Origin: Corinectria fuckeliana
Taxonomy: Eukaryota > Ascomycota > Sordariomycetes > Hypocreales > Nectriaceae
DNA: 64,000 nt
Assembly (NCBI GenBank): GCA_019137255.1
Contig: WPDH01000064.1
Span: forward strand, 248,715 to 312,714
Direction: 5' to 3'
Both the position numbers and the translations under genes were made by a program. The stretch's first letter is position 1. Each line of letters starts with the position of its first letter. Below, piece after piece: positions 35,518 to 46,272 of this stretch. The notes under the pieces are model-generated. The model saw only the letters and a list, made by a program, of their open reading frames with translations. It ran no database searches and was not told the origin of the DNA.

Positions 35518-38500
35518 ATGACTGAGGTCGGGTCTGCCGACCTATCGAGGCTGCTTCAATCAAAGCGCAATGAGTGCAGGTAAGTCGCGCCCCAAGCGAA
35601 CCGCTGCATTTTTCCGATTCCAGCGATATAATTTTCGACATGCTGATGGCCTTCAGTTCAATCGTGACGTCGCGGAAGCGCAAGCTGCGTGAGCTCTTCG
35701 CTGTCGCGACACAGGTGGAGAGCCTACCGCACCCCGTCCTCACGAACCCCGACGCGCCCACCACAACGCCCGCCGAATGGCAGTTCCTGCAAGCAAACGA
35801 CATCTTCCAGTATGTCTGTTCAATTGATGCAGCCCTACTATGCCTTGCCCCCGGCTCGTTTGCTGCCGTCGCTGCATGCGACGCTTACTGACACAAGTGC
35901 AGGGGCAAGATATTCAACGAATCCAACATCCCTCCGAGGCCGACACTCTCTCTCGAAACCCTAAAGAAATCACTAGCTAAATCGGCCTTCAATGTGTCCG
36001 AGTCTTTGCCCTCGCCGGCGTTGGAGGAAAAGGACAAAGATGTGACGTCGAAAGCCCAGGAAGGAACACTGCCGAATCAAACCCCATTGACTACCAAACC
36101 TATTGCTGGTAACGCCTCTCACATAGCTCCGACACCGAAAGTCCCTTCGAAACCGATACTTGCTACCTCTGGACCTTATGCGCCGCTTCAACCTGCTCCA
36201 ATCGTGCCGTCTTCTCCCCGGCTCGTGAAACCTGTTGCGACTCCCAACGCCGCGACCCCAATTCCAACCGACACTGCAAAGATCCAAGCCCCGGACGGCA
36301 CTGGTATTCCCGTTGAAGTTGAAAATTCTGCCCTCCCGCAGCAAATACATGTTGTTCCACCGCCTGGGATAAAAGCACCATCGCCAGCGGAATCCAAGGC
36401 AGAATTGAAGACAAAGACACCGGCTGTAGTCAAGACAGCTCCAGAAGCGAGTGCTTGCGTTGCAGCAAGGCCTGGCTCCCTATCGATCAAGCCTCCCGCA
36501 GAGGGTTCCCGAGCGCCAGATGCGTTGTCATCTCCAGGATCGACCGCACAGAGCGCTACGACCCCTGCCGTCCACGATGTATCAGCAAACACGAGCCCGG
36601 AGAATGAAGGACCCCAGTACACAGAGCCAACTGAGGAGAAGTCTGAGAGGGATGCGGACACCAAGGAGAAGGAGGCGTTTCGGGCCGTAGAGGAACCTGC
36701 ACAGGAGGACTTGCAAACTCGGGCCTTGAATGCACCTCCGGATTCTGCTGAGGCTCAGCTTCTCCAGGAGTCAATTCGATCCAGCACCGCGGTTGTGATG
36801 GCTCACCCGCTCTCTGAGCCCAAAACGACGGGTCCGGTCCTTACTGGTGAGGATACCAGCGTGGACAGAACGACTGTCAAGCATAGTCCTGTTGTCGAGG
36901 CCCAGGTTGCGCAAACGACTCTGAGCGATGAGACTGATGCAAAGCCGGATGCTGCTCCCGTAAAAGCTACAGGTCCAGAAATCCCTGACAGTCAAGAGGA
37001 AGCTCCGGATGAAATGAATGTTGATAGCCCTGAACCAAGCCACGGCCAGGAAACTCAAAACGAGTCGTCCATGAGGAAAGAAAACCCTGTTGCCGAAGCC
37101 CCATCAACTCCGGCGCCCACAGAGACAGCCCCCAGAGAAACCCCACAGGTTCCAGAGCGAGCTGTCACCAGAGTATCTTCGGGGGCAATGCGACTGAAGT
37201 CTGTCAGCGAAATTGTCGGAGCTACTCCTCGTCCTACCCCAACTCTCGACCGAACAGTCACAAACAAGAGCTTCGACAACCAGCTCACGCCTCTCACCTC
37301 TACTCCCCAATCTCCTAGCATCAGACATCGAAACGCTCCCACGCACCGTCGGGACAGATCCAAGAGCCAGGCTTCGACGGTTGTTTTTGGGAAACAGCCC
37401 AAACGTGCTGGCGATAAGAGCATGGTTGCAGGCCAGCGAGATACCATTCAACCCACCGACGATTACTACACTCCCCTTTTCGTCCAGGGCTTTGCGGGGA
37501 GCTCGTCCTGGATGCAACCCATTGAGAAAATACTCTTTACCGCTAACAAAACTGTCGCGACTCCCGACGCTAATCTAGCTATCCAAGACCACCAAGCATG
37601 CAAGGTGCTGAGGAGAGTATATCATTTGCAGCAGCACGACAAGTGGTCTCTGCGACAACCCAAGCGATGTCCCGAGCCCACTCGCACACCAAGCCAATGG
37701 GATGTGATGCTCCAAGAGATGAAGTGGATGCGAACCGACTTTCGAGAGGAACGCAAATGGAAGAGAGCCGTTGCCAAGAATCTCGCATATGCATGTGCGG
37801 ACTGGCACGAGGCCACGCCTACCGAGCGTAGGGTTCTTCAGGTCTCAGCCGTGGTTCCTCCTAAGCCACAGCCGGCTGGCGATTTGTCAATGGCAGAAGC
37901 TGACGAAGATGGTCCCGAGAACCAGCCTACTCCAGACCTGGTCTCGTCGGGCGACATCGACTCGCCTGACATTTTGGATGAGCTTACCGAGGACATAATG
38001 CAGACGGTTGCGCCCTCGGCCATCTTTGCTCTCCAGGATGAAGATGTCGTCTTTGGGTTGCGGAGAACGCCTACAGCTGATCAGCTACTCGAGGAGCTCC
38101 CCATGTACGGGCCACCGCTGAAGGTTCCCAAATTCGATCTTACCGGTCCCGAGTACGATCCAGATGCCCATTGGCGACGACCAGCCCTACCCCTCAGCAA
38201 GTACGTCGAAGGCCAGATGAAGCTCGTGTCGAATGGACCCCCAAGGAAGCGAAGCCGCTACGACTACCGAAATGAGGACTCCGAGGATGAGAACGAGAGT
38301 GTTTTTGCTGGCAACCAAATGTCGTCGAGCATCAACCTACCTGCACAGACGAACGAGGTTGCACTTTTCAACCCTGAAATGAAGCACATTCGTGATCGGC
38401 TACACGCTGGCCATCAATTCCGGCCGCCTTCGGAGCATCCCATGCCCACGCAGAGCTTTTACGAATGCCGAAGTTCGTCACAGTGGACCGTGGTCGAGGA

Positions 38501-40169
38501 CGACGAGCTGCGATGTCTTGTCCGAGAACACTCGTACAACTGGTCTTTGATTTCGAGCATTCTTACTACCAAGTCTCTCTTCACGTCTGGCGCCGAGCGA
38601 CGGACGCCATGGGAATGCTTTGAGAGATGGATCAACCTCGAGGGGCTCCCATCAGACATGCAGAAGACGCATTACTTCAAGGCATACAACAGTCGCATTG
38701 AAGCAGCGCAGCGTGTCATTACGCAGCAGAACCAACTTGCGGTACAGCAGGCCAACTCAGCCGCCGGCGGTGCGGTTACTCCGGTGCGACGACGACATTC
38801 CACGCCGTTGAGAGTCGAGAGGCGGCGCAACCAGAAGCACCTGACCCTTATTGACGCTATGAGGAAGCTGGCCAAGAAGCGGGAGACGACGATTCAGAAG
38901 CAGCAGCACACCGCATCTCAAAACGCTGCTAACAAGAAGGCAAACGATCCTGTTGCGCAGCGTACGACCAAGACCCCACGAGATTACAGCTTGTTGCGCT
39001 GGGAACGCGACCAAGCTCTGGCAGAAAAGATGGCGCAATACGCGCAGAGGCAGGAAGCTCAACGACGAGTAAGTACCCAACTAACCGAGTTTGAGCAGAG
39101 TAGGCAAAGGCTAACACTCCCCTCCCAGGCGGCTGCCCTGCAAGCCAGAGCCCAAGGTCAAGCAGCGCAGATGGCTGGAAACCCAGGGGCTGCACAAGTC
39201 GGCCAGAACAATGCTCATGTTGCCGCTGCAGCCGCCGCCGCCGCCGCCAACGGTATGAACGGCGCTGGTCGTGTCAATGTTCCTAACCAGCTTGCCGCAG
39301 CAGCAGCGGCTGCCGCTGGCCAGGCTCGTCCTCGGATGCCGATGCAGTCTCCTGTTAACGGCATGGGGGGCGTGCCATCTCACATGGCTGGCGGTCTCGT
39401 TCCGCCTTCGCAGATGAACGGCGTACCGCAGGCACAGATGCAGGCTGCCATGCAAGCGCAGCACAACCGCATGCCCATGCCTAACCCTCAGCCAGATGTC
39501 AACCTGATGATGCGTGCTCAGCGCATCTCGGAGCAACAGCGAGCCGCCGTCCAGATGCAGCACGCCCAACAAGGTCCCGGAACGCCCGTTCCAACGACGC
39601 AGCAACAGAGCCCGCCCCCTAACATACGCAACGGCGTCAACGGTGTTGGTGGTGTCAATAGCGTCAACAGCGTCAACAGCATGAGCCAGCAGAGCTTCAT
39701 TAACAATGCCCAGGCCATGATGGCTTCATTTAATGCCAACAACAACAATATCAATAACAACCACTCCACTCCCCCGGCTAACGGCCTCCACATGCCCTCA
39801 GGCCCGGCCGGTTCTCCAGCGCCTCGTCTCCAGTCACAGCTCCCCGCTAGTATAGCAAACCAGCTCGCGCAGCTCGAGGCCCAGTTTCGTGCCAAGAACC
39901 CGAACCTCAACCCCGAACAGGCCCGTCAGCTTGCCACGGATCACCTCACCCGCGCCATGATCGCCCAGCGTCAGTCTGCTATGAACGCTGCCGCCGGTGC
40001 TAACGGCCAGCCCGGCCTTGCTGGCAGCATCGCCGCCACGACTAGCCCTCACCAATACGCCGCTCTGCTCCGCCAGCAACAACAAGCCCAGGCCAATCAG
40101 GCTGCCGGCAGCCCCGCGCAACACCAGCGACAAGCCAGCGGGAGCGCGACGCCATCGGTTGGCAAGTAA
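35518..40169 (+). CDS. vid21: NuA4 histone acetyltransferase scaffold subunit Eaf1/Vid21
   Basis: Platform subunit that assembles the NuA4 complex. Four exons: 35518-35579, 35624-35809, 35903-39068 and 39129-40169 (4455 nt, 1484 aa). The N-terminus MTEVGSADLSRLLQSKRNE leads to the conserved helix SSIVTSRKRKLRELFAVAT. A long Pro/Glu-rich disordered stretch follows. The HSA domain is at about residues 660-740 (RTPSQWDVMLQEMKWMRTDF, EERKWKRAVAKNLAYACADW). The SANT/Myb domain is at about 940-1000 (SSQWTVVEDDELRCLVREHS, ERRTPWECFERWINLEGLPS). The last 400 residues are Gln/Ala/Asn-rich with alanine runs. The 60-nt segment 39069-39128 is open in frame, but its GTAAGT donor, CTAAC branch site and CCTCCCAG acceptor show it is an intron. 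The start is set by phase joining of exons 1 and 2. Confidence 0.93.
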
Positions 40170-40731
40170 TGAAAGGAAAAGAAAAAAGAAACCATTTGGT
40201 TGTGGCAGCATGAGCGCCCGATTGGGTCTACGAGTTGATGTGCATTTGGGAATCGACACTTCGGCGCGGGTGAGCGAGTACAGCCTTCCTTGGTTGCTGC
40301 AGCATGGGGAAAAACCCGGAACGGCTGCTTGGAAACATCCTGTACATACATATTAATCGTTGTCGAGGTCCCCCGTACATAACTACTCGACGTTTCGAAG
40401 GTTTGCCTAAAAGAGGCGCCTCAAGTTACACTCGAACGACCCTTGTTCAGTAGCGACTACTCACTGTAGTGTGTGACTCCAGTGTGTCTGCAAGCGTCTG
40501 GGCCCTCTTGCCTGATCACGCACGACATGGCTCTCGCAACGAAGTACCCACTGTTGCTTGATCTGAATGCCTGCATTCCCATATTTGCTGCTTTCGATCA
40601 TCCATCTATCATGAGACTCAGATTCTATCGGGAAACCCAACGCCAATTATGCGAACAAAATAATACAGTTCCATCCCATCCTCCCATCCTCCCATCCCGC
40701 AAGATGCTCTTACAATCGACAACGGCCCTTC
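40170..40731. other. Convergent 3' region of vid21 and the Na+/H+ antiporter
   Basis: 562 bp between convergent stop codons. It holds a short tandem run of (CCCATCCT) units near 40674-40698. No gene supported. Confidence 0.5.
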
Positions 40732-42993
40732 TCAGCTCGATCCGCCGTTCCCATTCCCGCTCCCGCTCCCGTTTCCATTCCCGTTAGCCCGTGCCCCATC
40801 GCCATGGAGCAGCAGCCTAGGCTTGATGAAGTCCTCGTCGAGCTGGTGGAAGACGCTGGCCGGGTCGTCGGCGGCCCACAGCTGTCGGATCGCGCCCGTC
40901 GCGGTGATTGTCGGCACGGGGGGTGTCTCGCCCGAGGGCGTAAACGTGCCGCTGCTGATCTGCGGCGGCGGAGCGGAACCGGCGCGAGGGAGAGGCGAGC
41001 GGCGAGCTGGTGGCGGCAGATCAGAGGTGTCAATGTCGCTGCCAATGTCTGAGTCGTCGTTAGTACCGCGGAGCAGATCGCCGCGCTCGAACTCGTCGGG
41101 GTGCCTCATGGAGTTCTTGCGACTCTTGCTAGAAGGGCGGGTGCCGCCGGTGTGTGGTGAAGAGGCGCCAGATACATAACTGGCCCCATCAGGCGCCTCG
41201 AGGTTGTTCAAGGCCACGCTGCCGTTTCTGCGAGGGTTGAATCCGATGCCGGTTCCCGATCGCTTAACTTGGATGCCGCCGCCGAATGACTCGATGTCAA
41301 ACTCATCGTCACTATCAATCTCCTCAACAACGCCCGTGCGGATGCCCAGGATCTCGAGCATCCGAGCCGTAGTACCGCCAAAGATGATGACGGTGAGCAC
41401 GACAACAGTCAGGACGGTCGCCCTGAGTTCGCTCGAGTTCTCTCCCTGGAGAAGAGCTGCCAGGGCCACACCGACAGCTCCGCGAAGGCCAGCCCAGAAC
41501 AGCATGGCTTGGTAGTTGTACGGTAGCTCGTCGCCAACCTCCATGCCGCGTCTACGGGCCCGGTAGCGGATGAACCAGTTGATGAGCCAGGACAGGGGGA
41601 AGACAGCCACCCATCGGGCGGTGCACACAGCCAGGATGGTCACAACGATGAGCGGCGGCTGGAACTGCAGATTGTCCGCCGTGAACAGGGCCAAGCCCAG
41701 GTAGATGAAGATGAAGTTTTCGGACAACTGCGCCAGGGTTTGGAAGATGAACTTTGTTGTAAGCTGCGTCCGCCTCGACATGTTGAAGTAGGCGTAGTGC
41801 TTGAGCGTGATGCCGCAGAAAAGCAGCGAGACGATACCTGCATGGATATGAGTATGATGAGGGCAGACGGATGAACCGTGATGCAAAGGACGGACGACAT
41901 ACCAGACATGTGCAATCCTTGAGAGAAAAAGTACGTGGCGTATGCAATAAGCAGGATCAGACAGCTCTCGATCTTAGGCAACCGGCGGAGGTAGGTGAAC
42001 TTGAGCAACAAGGCCGTAGCCACGCCGACGAAGAACCCAATGGCCATACTGCTGGCGAATACCAGCAAGAAGATGCCGGTACCCTCGAAGAAGCTGACGA
42101 TGCCGAGGTTGCCCGCATCGCCCTGTTTGTACTTTTGCGCGGTCTCGAAGATGACAATGGCAATGGCATCGTTCAGGATAGACTCGCCAAAAATGATGGT
42201 GTACAGCTTCGGGTCGACCTTGTATGCGTTGAAGATGGCCAGGATGGTAACGGGATCGGTAGCGGACAGGGTTGCGCCAACGGAAATGGCATCGACAAAA
42301 CTGATGTCGACGGAGCCGGGCACCCAGCTGAAGAGCCATAGGATCAACCCAATGACAATGGCAGAGAGAAAGGTACCGGCGAAGGCAAAGGTCAGGATGG
42401 TGCCTATGTTCCGGAAGAAGTTGGCCTGGTGCAGCTCGTAGCCCGAGGACAGAATAATGGGGGGCAGCAGGACGTTGAAGAAGATCCGGTAGTCGAAGCT
42501 GACGAGGTTTCGAATGGAGTCGCCGGAGGTGAAGAGAAGGATGAGGCCGACGGTCATTCCTATAGTGAGAAGAAAGGTTAAGGAGGTAGGCTAGAGAAGG
42601 GAGGGTCAGGGATTGGGCTTGCTTACCGGCAAAGATGGAAATGACGGTTTCGTGGATGGCCGTAACCTTCTTCATCTGCACCAGGTAACTGGTGAAGAAG
42701 GCGATGATGAGCAGCATGATGGAGATGAAGAGAGCCCATGCCGTGAGGAGTTCCTTCTTGGCGGAGTCGCCATCTGAGAGGCATGGTCAGCATAACTGTA
42801 GCATAGTCGCTGTCGCTGTCGCAAGAAATAGACGGAAGTCGTGGCAGCGCACCTTCAGGGTCGGATTCTTCCTCGTCGCGCACTGTTCACAACTCGTTAG
42901 CCTCGTGTCGCGGGTGTCGATAGGCGTCTCGGGGAGGGTTGTCGACATACGGAGGAGCTTGAAGCCTACGGTGGCGAGATCAGAGGCGGCCAT
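40732..42993 (-). CDS. Na+(K+)/H+ exchanger, CPA1/NHX family
   Basis: Membrane antiporter exchanging Na+ or K+ for protons; fungal relatives act on endosomes and vacuoles. Five exons: 42993-42951, 42882-42853, 42773-42627, 42559-41903 and 41837-40732 (1983 nt, 660 aa). The first helix is LLTAWALFISIMLLIIAFF. The amiloride-type motif is FFNVLLPPIILSSGYEL. The ion-binding region is SATDPVTILAIF, and the catalytic Asn-Asp pair is in GESILNDAIAIVIFE. A later conserved helix is FWAGLRGAVGVALAAL. The last ~230 residues are a hydrophilic tail with phosphorylation-type Ser/Asp clusters and a Gly/Asn repeat end. The start at 42993 (MAASDLATVGFKLL) follows from exon phases; only eight nucleotides upstream begins an unresolved G/C homopolymer, so the 5' untranslated region cannot be read. 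Confidence 0.9.
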
Positions 42994-43031
42994 TGTTGCT
43001 TGGGGGGGGGGGGGGGGGGGGGGGGGCTGNN

Positions 43032-43078
<47 letters not shown>

Positions 43079-43561
43079 CGCGCGGAGCGTAGTGGAGGCT
43101 GAGGGCGAAGGGAAGCTATACGCGATGGTTGCGGGCCTCAACGGCCTGCGCGAGCCTCGTCAGCGGCGTCGCAGGGGACATGAATTGGAGGAGTCGAAGC
43201 CAGCGGGTAGCAGTAGAGGGAGGGGTTGAGGTCGAAGATGGAGCGTCGGGGGGTGGGTTGAGTTGGCTGGAGGGGAATGGCGACGGGATGGAAATGAAGC
43301 CAAGTGCCAAGTTCCGTGAGTGAAGTGCGGTTGATTTACCCCGACAGATCTCGGCTTCCCAATCCACTTTTAGAGCCAAGCCTGAGTTGTCGCTGCTTTA
43401 GCCTGAGCAGAGGTGATCAGGTGGGTGATCAACACCTGAGCTGAGCGCACAGCCCTGTTTCAGGCCCCTATACACAGTTGCTAGCACGGATTACATTACT
43501 GTGCGCCAGGACCCGGGCACAGGCCAGCTCCAGGCTCCAGGACTCTTAGCATTCGTAGTGG
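42994..43561. other. Intergenic region with unresolved homopolymer and assembly gap
   Basis: Upstream region of the antiporter. It contains the G tract at 43002-43078. The rest (43079-43561) is GC-rich then mixed, with a 7-bp inverted repeat TCAGGTG/CACCTGA around 43419-43441. No complete gene frame; two in-frame TAG codons (43547, 43556) close the frame of the following pseudogene. Confidence 0.5.
43002..43078 (+). repeat. Poly-G homopolymer tract interrupted by CTG and NN (assembly gap)
   Basis: A run of G from 43002, broken only by C-T-G-N-N at 43027-43031, and continuing to 43078. The two N bases are the only ambiguous positions in the window. On the coding strand of the antiporter it is poly-C starting nine bases before the ATG. 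True length is unknown. Confidence 0.9.
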
Positions 43562-46038
43562 GTGTCACACTATTTGTGTCCGGCGAGGTTAGAGGGGAAA
43601 GAGTTTCCTACGCACCTCGCAGCCAAGGATGCTATCAAACAAGCTCAACTACACAATGGATATCAAATCGTCCGAATTTCAAGCAACCTACGACCAGCGA
43701 AACCTATGTTCTATAGGTTTTGTTGTTTTCGACGCGACCACCTCACTTCAGGTGGCGCTAAAATTGATGATCCCTGCTTTTGGACTATTCAGGTCGATTT
43801 CATTGACGGCTCCTGGGTGGTTCAACGACCAGACGGTATACACAGTCACGATGCCATGGACTATACTACACCTCGGCCCAATTGGAGATGCGATGTGTGC
43901 GAGCAAGACTTCAACTAGAATGAGAAGGATTCACACACCTGCCCAGGGCCTTTTAGCACATGCTATAAGTGCTATGTCCGCTTTCCAGAAGGCGAGCTGG
44001 CGGCACATCGGCTTCTATGCCCAGTGCTTCGCTGCAGTACTTGCGGCAACAAAGTCAAAGACATGGAGCAGCATCGCAAGGATTGTCGCGGTCCACGCGA
44101 GAAACTGAGGAAACAGTGCACGAAATGCAGGCAATGATTCGACAAGAATAAGATTGAAGAACATGTTGAGGCTTGCGAGTATTGGCTCTGCAGGCACTGC
44201 TCAACAGTAATGTTGGCTGCAGAAAGAGACGAGCATTCAAAGATCTGCCTGGAATGGCTCTGCGGTATTTGCTTGCAAAGAATGAAAGCCTCAGAGAGGT
44301 ACGAGCACCTGCCGAATTGTCCAGTGTGGAGATGCACGCACTGCATCAAAAAGTTTCCGCGGTCAGCTAAGGATGAACACATCCAGTCTTGCGAGTTCTG
44401 GTCCTGCAGAGCGTGTCTTCTGGTTGTCTTCAAGACAGAGAGAGACGCTCACTTGCAGAAATGCGATCGGTGGTGCTGTGGACGCTGCTACATGAGCATG
44501 TTGAAGTCTGAGAGAGATCAGCATCTGCAGAACTGCGAGTACTGGACATGCTCCCGATGTAGCAAGCACTATCTAACGTCGATGAGGGATGAGCATAAGG
44601 TTGCATGCCTTGAAGCACAGCCAGTGCGTTGCAACTACTGCCGCAAGACTGGACGACATAAGGAGATTTCTCAGCACGAAGCTGAATGCGATACTCGAAT
44701 CTGTCCAGGCTGCAGGCACGCCCTCAAAGTTGACACAATTGCGGCACATTTGCAAAATGCACAAAGATGGTTTGTTCTAGCTGCTCCTGTATAGTTGAGC
44801 GCAACGGGCCTCATAACTGTCCAAAGCAGCTTTGTCCAATCTGTCTCCGTCGTTTCTCTCGGGGATGTGAGGATGAACATCTAAGAGAGTGTGAAGGATA
44901 CAAGGTTGACTCTCTTCATTCAAAGAAAGAGTCGGATCGTGCTACCAGGTCAATTTTATCGCAGAATTTTCGATTTCCTCTCCTCGAAGGTTGCGCTAAA
45001 ACCCTCACAACGTTTCTCAAGCACCCTCACAACACATTCATTATTGATTTCGAGTGTATCTGCTCAGACGATGGGCCACTACCCCTTCAGGTAGCTATAT
45101 TCGATGCTTTTGAGCGACAGGTTATCCCCCCCCACGGTCATAGATCATGAGATGACAGTTGGGGAACTCCGGCAAAAGATCAGCCTTTCGAAATTCCACC
45201 AAGCTCGCGGCCCGTTCGCCTCTGTTGGGGTGATTCAAAGGTTTCAGCCTGGCCGTGAGGAAGACAGAATGATAGGTCTGACGTGTCATGCAATTGCAGA
45301 CCTTATGCGGAAGCATATCAACGTAAGTGCAACATTCGCCTTCTCTATCGCCTTCTTTTATTTGCTTTTTACTCATCTAACTTGCCTTCTCCTCCCTAGG
45401 AACATGGGCCCGTGGAAGTCTGCATTACTTGGGCAAGGACTCAGATCGATATTCGATGCTTGAGTTACATTCTCAAGACTGCGGGCGCCGAAGATCTGCT
45501 GGTTCCTGAATGGAAATTTAGCGATCAGCCACTGGGATGGTATCATACTATCCGGCGTCAAATGAAACTTGACGCAAGAGTGCTGTCCTTGCAACTCTCG
45601 AAGCTCTACGGGACCTTGTTCCCTGAGGATCGGAGGCTGACCTTGAATGCCCACGACGCCGGGGTTGATGTGACAATGACCATTCGATTAGTCAAGGCAT
45701 ACCTGCTGAGGGCCTTCAGCATGCCTCTTCCTGGGAAAATTGATTTCCACTTCTCCTCAGCTGATCGTGGCGCGAAGGGATGGGAATTGGACGTTGGGAA
45801 GTTGCTTAGCCTTCTCGAAAAGGCAACCCCTGCTATTGCCCTAAGCAAAGCCGACGATAACGAGATCAGCCAAAGTGGCATCAATGAGCTCTTGGACGAC
45901 GACGACGACGAGATTTGGGAGGATTTCTCAGACGATGAACCTCTGGGGGACATCCTAGACGATGAATCTGCGGGGGATCTCTTAATGAGATTTGAGGAGA
46001 AGCATACATTGGATGATTCCGTGGATGATTCGAATTAA
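43562..46038 (+). pseudogene. Broken gene: FAR1/FLYWCH-like region, ~14 C2HC zinc fingers, DEDDh exonuclease domain, acidic tail
   Basis: I do not recognise a named family for the whole protein. One frame runs from 43562, interrupted by TAG at 43916-43918 and TGA at 44135-44137, with a one-base loss in an A run at 44754-44757 and a one-base gain in a C8 run at 45126-45133 that restores the original frame. An intron lies at 45323-45399 (GTAAGT, CTAAC, CCCTAG). Order of parts: a FAR1/FLYWCH-like stretch (MFYRFCCFRR, CFWTIQVDF, DGIHSHDA); about fourteen fingers of form C-x2-C-x(8-12)-H-x3-C, for example WLCGICLQRMKASERYEHLP; a DEDDh exonuclease (FIIDFEC; TQIDIRCL; NAHDAGVDV) with D, E, D, H, D all present; and an Asp/Glu-rich tail. 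The 5' end is undefined because in-frame stops lie just upstream. It could be a decayed host gene, part of a mobile element, or intact with sequencing errors. Confidence 0.7.
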
Positions 46039-46070
46039 AGATGCCTTTCAGCTATAGACGAAGGCATCTT
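46038..46070 (+). repeat. Perfect 10-bp hairpin at the pseudogene stop codon
   Basis: AAGATGCCTT (46038-46047) and AAGGCATCTT (46061-46070) are exact reverse complements separated by 13 nt. The first base of the stem is the last base of the TAA stop at 46036-46038. Confidence 0.75.
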
Positions 46071-46272
46071 CACCTCGAACATCTCCCCTTATGTCCAGTT
46101 CGTCTGCAGATGTTTTGTTCGAGTTTCTTGAAGCAGGTATCTTGTCGTGTTCTTTTCTTTGATCTGTCTAGCCTCTCAAAACATATCTCTTTCCACAGAA
46201 TGAAGCGCAATTCGTAATGTCTGTCCCAAATTCCCTTATTCCACCCTTATCCTGCACCAGGCCATCAGACCT

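Noticed and set aside
41974..42717. 247-codon minus-strand frame inside the antiporter
   Set aside because: Only its first ~30 codons are the true exon 3; the rest reads through an intron into the wrong frame.
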